Assembly: GCA_020436085.1 (NCBI GenBank)
Contig: JAGQYM010000013.1
Location: 1-64,000 of the forward strand
DNA: 64,000 bases
Reading direction: 5' to 3'
From: Cyclobacteriaceae bacterium
Lineage (GTDB): Bacteria > Bacteroidota > Bacteroidia > Cytophagales > Cyclobacteriaceae
In this document: piece by piece, positions 60,299-64,000 of the stretch
Position numbering within the stretch: position 1 is the first letter of the stretch
Layout of the letters: every line of letters starts with the position of its first letter
Notes under the pieces: generated by a model
Seen by the model: the letters and a program-made list of their open reading frames with translations, nothing else
Databases searched by the model: none
What the model was told of the DNA's origin: nothing
Position numbers and translations under genes: made by a program

Positions 60299-62254
60299 TT
60301 AATCTCTATACGTCTGCTCAACGATATTGTTGCCCGACAGGCCTTGCACAATTGGAATCTCAACCATCAGCGTGGAGTATCGTTTATTGGGTTTGGTTTC
60401 AAGGTTGATATCTCCTTTCACGAGCTTCGCCCGAGTCTGAATGTTCTTCCACCCATTGCCGGTAGATGCTGTTAACAACGATGCATCAAACCCCTGACCG
60501 TTGTCTTCAATGGTGAGGATAATGGATTGCTCATCCTTCACGATCTGAATATTGATTTTATCCGCGTCATTGTATTTGAGCAGATTGTTCACCCACTCCT
60601 GCACAATGCGAAACAAGGATATCTCCTCTAATTCTGATAGCCTTTCCTCTAACCCGAAGGTCATCACTTCCACCTTTTTCTTACCCGTTTCATTGATACG
60701 AAGCGCGAACTCTTGCAGCGCGGTCGTTAGTCCCTGGTTAATCAAAGTTTGAGGCATCAAATCAAAACAGATACCACGCAGCTCATCATACATGTTTTCA
60801 ATCACCCTTGTGCAGTTCTCAAACACGCGATCTCGTACTTCTGAAGTCTTGTTCTTCTCTTCCTCGAGCGATTTGATGTTCAGGTTGAGCACTGAGATCA
60901 TCTGGCCAAAGCCATCATGAAGGTCCCGGGCAAAACGATTGCGCTCTTTTTCTTGACTGGCAATTGCCGCCTTGATCTGCACCTCCCTCAATTCAATTTC
61001 CTTTTCTCTTATCATTAATTCTTCCTTTCGAAGAGAGCGATTGCGCAACAACACAAAAATGATAACGAGTAACAGGATCACCGCGATGGCAGCGGCAAGC
61101 AGTATGTAGTTAAGGCGGATTTCTGCTTCTTTACTTTCGAGGCTTGCTTTCTGTATCGCAATTTGATTCTCCTTTTCACGTGTTGCGTATTGCGTTTCCA
61201 ATCGAGCCACGGCCGTTCTGGTCTCAACGTCTTGCAGAGAGTCTTTGAGGTGATAATATTTGAGCAGATATGTCAGTGCCTGCTGATCTTTGTCAATCAA
61301 ATCGAAATACAGATACTTCTGATAATATACATCATACAGTTTCTCAACATCTTGCGAGCGGTGTGAGTAGTATTCGCCACTGTCAAGGTACATCGCAGCC
61401 TGTTTGTAGTTGCCCAGCTTGTAGCTAATCGTGCCGAGATTGGTAATTACAGTCGCAAGATTGTAGGAACGATCATTATGCTGTTGAAGCTCCCAATTCA
61501 TCACCAGACACTTCTCGAAAAACTCCTGTGCTTCCTTTAGCTCACCCTTTTTTAAAAGGCTGTTACCAATGTTATTATAAACAATCGGAACGCGGGACTG
61601 ATTCTCGACCTTGTCAATGAACTCCAATGTTTTTCTGTGGTAATAGATAGCTGAATCCATATCTCCACGATCATCATAATTGATAGCCGTGACTGTATTC
61701 GCTTCCATTTTATGGCCGTAGGTTGAAGCAGAAAACTCTCTGGCCAGAGTAATGGTCCGCTTTCCATATTGTATACCCAAATCATAGTTCCCCAAATCGT
61801 GGTGACTTACTGAAATCCGCGTAAGCGCAGTAATCATGCTCGAAGAATCCTTCAAGTCAGCAAACAAGTCATACGATTGCTGCCCGTACCTCAAACCCTC
61901 CGAGTAATTGCCGATAACGATTTCATTCAGACTCATCCGCAATGCCATGTCCGCCACCAGCTTCGTTTCATTGTTTTTCTCAAAAATCCGTTGGGCAATT
62001 CTACCATTGGCCAGGGCATCTTGCTTTTTGTCGATACCCCACAAGGCAAAATCAAGCAGTCGGTATATGTGACCAAGCTGTACCGTGGAATCGGTTGCTG
62101 GAAGCTCCTTAAGAAGTTGATTAAGGGCAGTTATGGCTTCCTGATGTTCCCCACCTCGGATAAGATCACGCGCTTGCGTGATTCGATCGTCAATGGATTG
62201 CGCACTCGCAAGAAGGACGAAGAAAGAAGCCAACAAAGTAAAAATGCCGCGCAT
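60299..62254 (-). CDS. TPR-containing sensor histidine kinase (HisKA_3 type)
   Basis: 651 residues. Signal peptide (MRGIFTLLASFFVLLASAQ), then about eight TPRs to residue 350 (HQEAITALNQLL, GNYDLGIQYGKRTI, GELKEAQEFFEKCLVM, GNYKQAAMYLDSG). One membrane helix at about 375-397 (LNYILLAAAIAVILLLVIIFVLL), a coiled coil, a HisKA_3 helix with the phospho-His in RFARDLHDGFGQ (about residue 433), and a HATPase with ISLFRIVQEWVNNLLKY and EDNGQGFD. This NarX/DesK-like type normally phosphorylates a LuxR-type regulator; none is adjacent, but a membrane AraC regulator follows. Confidence 0.92.
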   Translation of the reverse strand: MRGIFTLLASFFVLLASAQSIDDRITQARDLIRGGEHQEAITALNQLLKELPATDSTVQLGHIYRLLDFALWGIDKKQDALANGRIAQRIFEKNNETKLVADMALRMSLNEIVIGNYSEGLRYGQQSYDLFADLKDSSSMITALTRISVSHHDLGNYDLGIQYGKRTITLAREFSASTYGHKMEANTVTAINYDDRGDMDSAIYYHRKTLEFIDKVENQSRVPIVYNNIGNSLLKKGELKEAQEFFEKCLVMNWELQQHNDRSYNLATVITNLGTISYKLGNYKQAAMYLDSGEYYSHRSQDVEKLYDVYYQKYLYFDLIDKDQQALTYLLKYYHLKDSLQDVETRTAVARLETQYATREKENQIAIQKASLESKEAEIRLNYILLAAAIAVILLLVIIFVLLRNRSLRKEELMIREKEIELREVQIKAAIASQEKERNRFARDLHDGFGQMISVLNLNIKSLEEEKNKTSEVRDRVFENCTRVIENMYDELRGICFDLMPQTLINQGLTTALQEFALRINETGKKKVEVMTFGLEERLSELEEISLFRIVQEWVNNLLKYNDADKINIQIVKDEQSIILTIEDNGQGFDASLLTASTGNGWKNIQTRAKLVKGDINLETKPNKRYSTLMVEIPIVQGLSGNNIVEQTYRD

Positions 62255-62322
62255 GCCATGCTGGTAAACCTCTAATATCCGAAATAATGATATGCTGAAC
62301 TAATGCATAGCAATAAACCAGG

Positions 62323-62820
62323 TCATGATTTATTGCCACCGACCTTTGATAAGGTTGCACGAAGATGGAGCTGAAGTTTTGTTACGTTTTGGGTGGCCAT
62401 TTGCATCTCATAACTAAATGATGCATTGACGAGGTTCAATATCCATTGTCTGCTGGTGCCAACAATTCGGAAATCGTGACTAATAGTTGAGGGTGAAAAT
62501 TTTAGCTCAATCTTCTCGTCTGTCGCAATAGCCTCTTCTAGTAGAATTACCTCCGAGCGACCGCCACTTTGCACTGTACGAAGGCTACCAGTCATATTCT
62601 CTTCAAATGATAAAAAACCTGATTCCCAGTGGCTGGGCTTTGCGCTTGGCTTTATCCAGGTACGCTGTTCCAAATGACAGAACGGTCGCTCCTCATCAAC
62701 GCTAAATCTCAGATGCTCAACATAGCGGAAATTGTCTATCGTAGGAAACATACCTTCACCTTCCCCTCTCCATTCACCTTCAAGGAAGCCAAAAATCCTT
62801 TGCATTAATGTTTCGTTCAT
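62323..62820 (-). CDS. Nitrobindin/FABP-like beta-barrel protein
   Basis: 165 residues from the ATG at 62820 (MNETLMQRIFG); a TTG 18 nt upstream is less likely. FLEGEWRGEGEGMFPTI near the start (GxWxGxG) and HWESGFL are marks of the DUF1794/THAP4 heme-binding (nitrobindin) family, a ten-strand barrel. The C-terminal ATQNVTKLQLHLRATLSKV is where family members have the proximal His for heme; a His is present in QLHLRA, but I cannot confirm that it is the ligand position. Nitrobindins bind heme b and nitric oxide or peroxynitrite; heme-free lipid-like binders also exist. Confidence 0.78.
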   Translation of the reverse strand: MNETLMQRIFGFLEGEWRGEGEGMFPTIDNFRYVEHLRFSVDEERPFCHLEQRTWIKPSAKPSHWESGFLSFEENMTGSLRTVQSGGRSEVILLEEAIATDEKIELKFSPSTISHDFRIVGTSRQWILNLVNASFSYEMQMATQNVTKLQLHLRATLSKVGGNKS

Positions 62821-62911
62821 TTCACTTTTTGTCGTCAAACTTAAGCCAAGGGAGAAGGCGATAACAGTAGCACTTTCAATGGAGACGAGCAGACCAGTGT
62901 GCTGTCTGCTA

Positions 62912-63697
62912 CTATTGCTTCATATTAAGATCGATGAGTTTATCAATCTTCTCTTCAAGGGCACTCACTTTCTGTTCCAATGCCTCGTTGTTGTCGCTTA
63001 CCATTGCATCTACAAAAATCGAGTTCACCAATGATAGACCGAAAATACCTCCTGTAATCACGATGATGATGAAATAGACACGCGTAAGAAAACCCACCGT
63101 TTCGCTGGAGTTTTGTGCAATGAAGTCAGGTATCTCGTACCAACCTTCTACAGTAAAAATTTTGAAGATGGTATAAAACGAAATTAAAGGGTTGGAGAAA
63201 TACTCGTGGGCGACATTTCGAAAAATGAAACAGGACAACACTGAGATCACAAAATTGTAAACCATGAAGCCGGCCAGCACGATTACGGATGCTTTCAAAG
63301 CGCGCTGCACACCAACAATCAGATGGTCGATGTCAGGAAAGAAACGTAGAAAGCGAAAGAACTTGAACACACGAGAAATTCTCAATACCAGTAGATACTC
63401 TAGCTGTGTTGAATTTCCATTGAAAGCCCAAAAGTAAAGAGATGGAACAGCCAGGATGATAAGGATAAAGTCAAACTTGTTCCAGTTGGACTTGAGATAG
63501 TTGCGCAGCCCAAATGCATAGAGTTTGACAATCAGTTCGAACAAAAACAAGAGTGTGATCAGATTGTCAATGTGTTCCAGAGAGTTGCTTACCGTTCTGG
63601 ATAACTCAAATCCTTGAGCAAAGATTACAATGGCATTGATGACGATCAATACCAGGATAAATGCATCATTGAGTAAGATGCGTTTCAACCTTCTCAT
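62912..63697 (-). CDS. Voltage-gated-type ion channel, single 6TM domain
   Basis: 261 residues, one ion-transport domain. Six helices are visible: S1 about 10-29, S2 44-64, S3 73-92, S4 100-122, S5 133-156 and S6 205-231. S4 has five basic residues at three-residue spacing (LRISRVFKFFRFLRFF), a normal voltage sensor. The pore loop is IFKIFTVEGWYEIPDF, aligned with TLESW of bacterial Na+ channels, so the filter would be E-G-W. The C-terminus (NEALEQKVSALEEKIDKLIDL) is a coiled coil like the tetramerisation bundle of the BacNaV family. It would form a homotetrameric Na+ or Ca2+/cation channel in the inner membrane. Confidence 0.93.
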   Translation of the reverse strand: MRRLKRILLNDAFILVLIVINAIVIFAQGFELSRTVSNSLEHIDNLITLLFLFELIVKLYAFGLRNYLKSNWNKFDFILIILAVPSLYFWAFNGNSTQLEYLLVLRISRVFKFFRFLRFFPDIDHLIVGVQRALKASVIVLAGFMVYNFVISVLSCFIFRNVAHEYFSNPLISFYTIFKIFTVEGWYEIPDFIAQNSSETVGFLTRVYFIIIVITGGIFGLSLVNSIFVDAMVSDNNEALEQKVSALEEKIDKLIDLNMKQ

Positions 63698-63809
63698 ATA
63701 AATCTAAAACTAAAGTCAACTAGCCGCCCGAGACATAATGTCATTTCGGAGGCGATCGTGAATATAACTTTTTTGTATTGAGAGCCGATTAATGCGGCCG
63801 ATGAAAATA

Positions 63810-64000
63810 TCAGGCTAAATCAAATTTGGCAGAAAAGGCTGGATACTGTTCCCAGAGTGCCACCTTAAAGTCTCTTGATTCTTTGAGCACGCGTTTACCT
63901 AATGCTGTGATCGTAAAAATTCGCTTCCGCCTGCCACCACGCTCAGCTGTGGCCTTTCCCATTTCTGATTTGAGAAAACCCTTGGTCTCAAGTCTGTCAA
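63810..64000 (-). CDS. PadR-type transcriptional regulator, C-terminal part (cut by the window edge)
   Basis: Read directly from the minus strand; the stop TGA is at 63812-63810 and the 5-prime part is outside the window. The visible 63 codons read RLETKGFLKSEMG, then KATAERGGRRKRIFTIT, ALGKRVLKESRDFKVALWEQ and a short tail. The turn GGRRKRIFTITALGKRVL is the end of the winged helix of PadR-family repressors, which in Bacteroidota often control ABC permeases. 112 nt separate it from the ion-channel start on the same strand. Partial by truncation, not by mutation. Confidence 0.85.
   Translation of the reverse strand, partial: DRLETKGFLKSEMGKATAERGGRRKRIFTITALGKRVLKESRDFKVALWEQYPAFSAKFDLA

Noticed and set aside
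1..64000. Prophage, integrative element or defence island
   Set aside because: No integrase, transposase, phage structural, restriction-modification, toxin-antitoxin or reverse-transcriptase gene could be recognised on either strand.

Overview
The window looks like a chromosomal segment from a member of the Bacteroidota, most likely a Cytophagales-type environmental heterotroph. Reasons: two very large secreted proteins end in type IX secretion (T9SS) C-terminal sorting domains; TPR-containing regulators (a TPR-LuxR protein and a TPR histidine kinase), a membrane AraC regulator and a carboxypeptidase/MG2/TonB-plug hybrid are lineage-typical; and several good promoters follow the Bacteroidota pattern TTG - about 20 nt - TAnnTTTG. 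I see no rRNA, tRNA, transposase, phage gene, CRISPR array or replication origin. The species assignment is inference.

Layout. 1-5 kb: a secreted unknown, a minus-strand group of small stress-type proteins (two VOC proteins, SRPBCC, DoxX-like) divergent from a GlxA-type AraC regulator, then a PEP-mutase/isocitrate-lyase-like enzyme and an NTF2-like secreted protein. 5-10 kb: a Crp/Fnr regulator, a PilJ/PAS hybrid-sensor histidine kinase, a secreted unknown and L-serine dehydratase. 10-16 kb: an MG2/TonB-plug protein, a lipoprotein Cu/Zn superoxide dismutase, and a two-subunit molybdenum hydroxylase (IorAB-like). 16.5-22.8 kb: a 2082-residue beta-repeat surface protein with a T9SS signal. 23-29 kb: an acyl/malonyl-CoA synthetase, a DHDPS-family aldolase paired with a serine/alanine-glyoxylate aminotransferase, and a lipoprotein penicillin-type acylase. 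29-36 kb: cyclophilin plus cyclase, a DinB-DsrE-DUF1059 operon, a second Crp/Fnr, malate:quinone oxidoreductase, and the agmatine-to-putrescine pair aguB-aguA. 36-40 kb: DUF3124 lipoprotein, an NAD(P)-binding protein overlapping a GH13 alpha-glucosidase, and a methyltransferase. 40-46 kb: a TPR-LuxR regulator, an ELWxxDGT-repeat T9SS protein and a small lipoprotein, followed by about 600 bp of odd repetitive non-coding DNA. 46-64 kb: a secreted coiled-coil protein, an orphan IorB-like oxidase, an esterase, a four-gene S41-protease/TPR operon, a GH3 beta-glucosidase divergent from a Nudix-type regulator, DinB, NTF2 and lipoprotein genes, a TPR histidine kinase with a membrane AraC regulator, a nitrobindin-like barrel protein, a voltage-gated ion channel, and the end of a PadR regulator cut by the window edge.

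Most of the window is ordinary metabolism, regulation and envelope function. The parts most worth a second look are the degenerate ~21-bp-period array at 45.64-46.13 kb with a 106-bp higher-order duplication, a 105-bp inverted-repeat element at 38.9-39.0 kb, the Nudix regulator with a degraded catalytic box facing a GH3 gene, the aldolase/glyoxylate-aminotransferase pair, the orphan molybdenum hydroxylase large subunit, and the ion channel with an EGW selectivity filter. I did not find a convincing undescribed defence or mobile system. All family calls come from reading the sequence and recalled family features; no database search was run.
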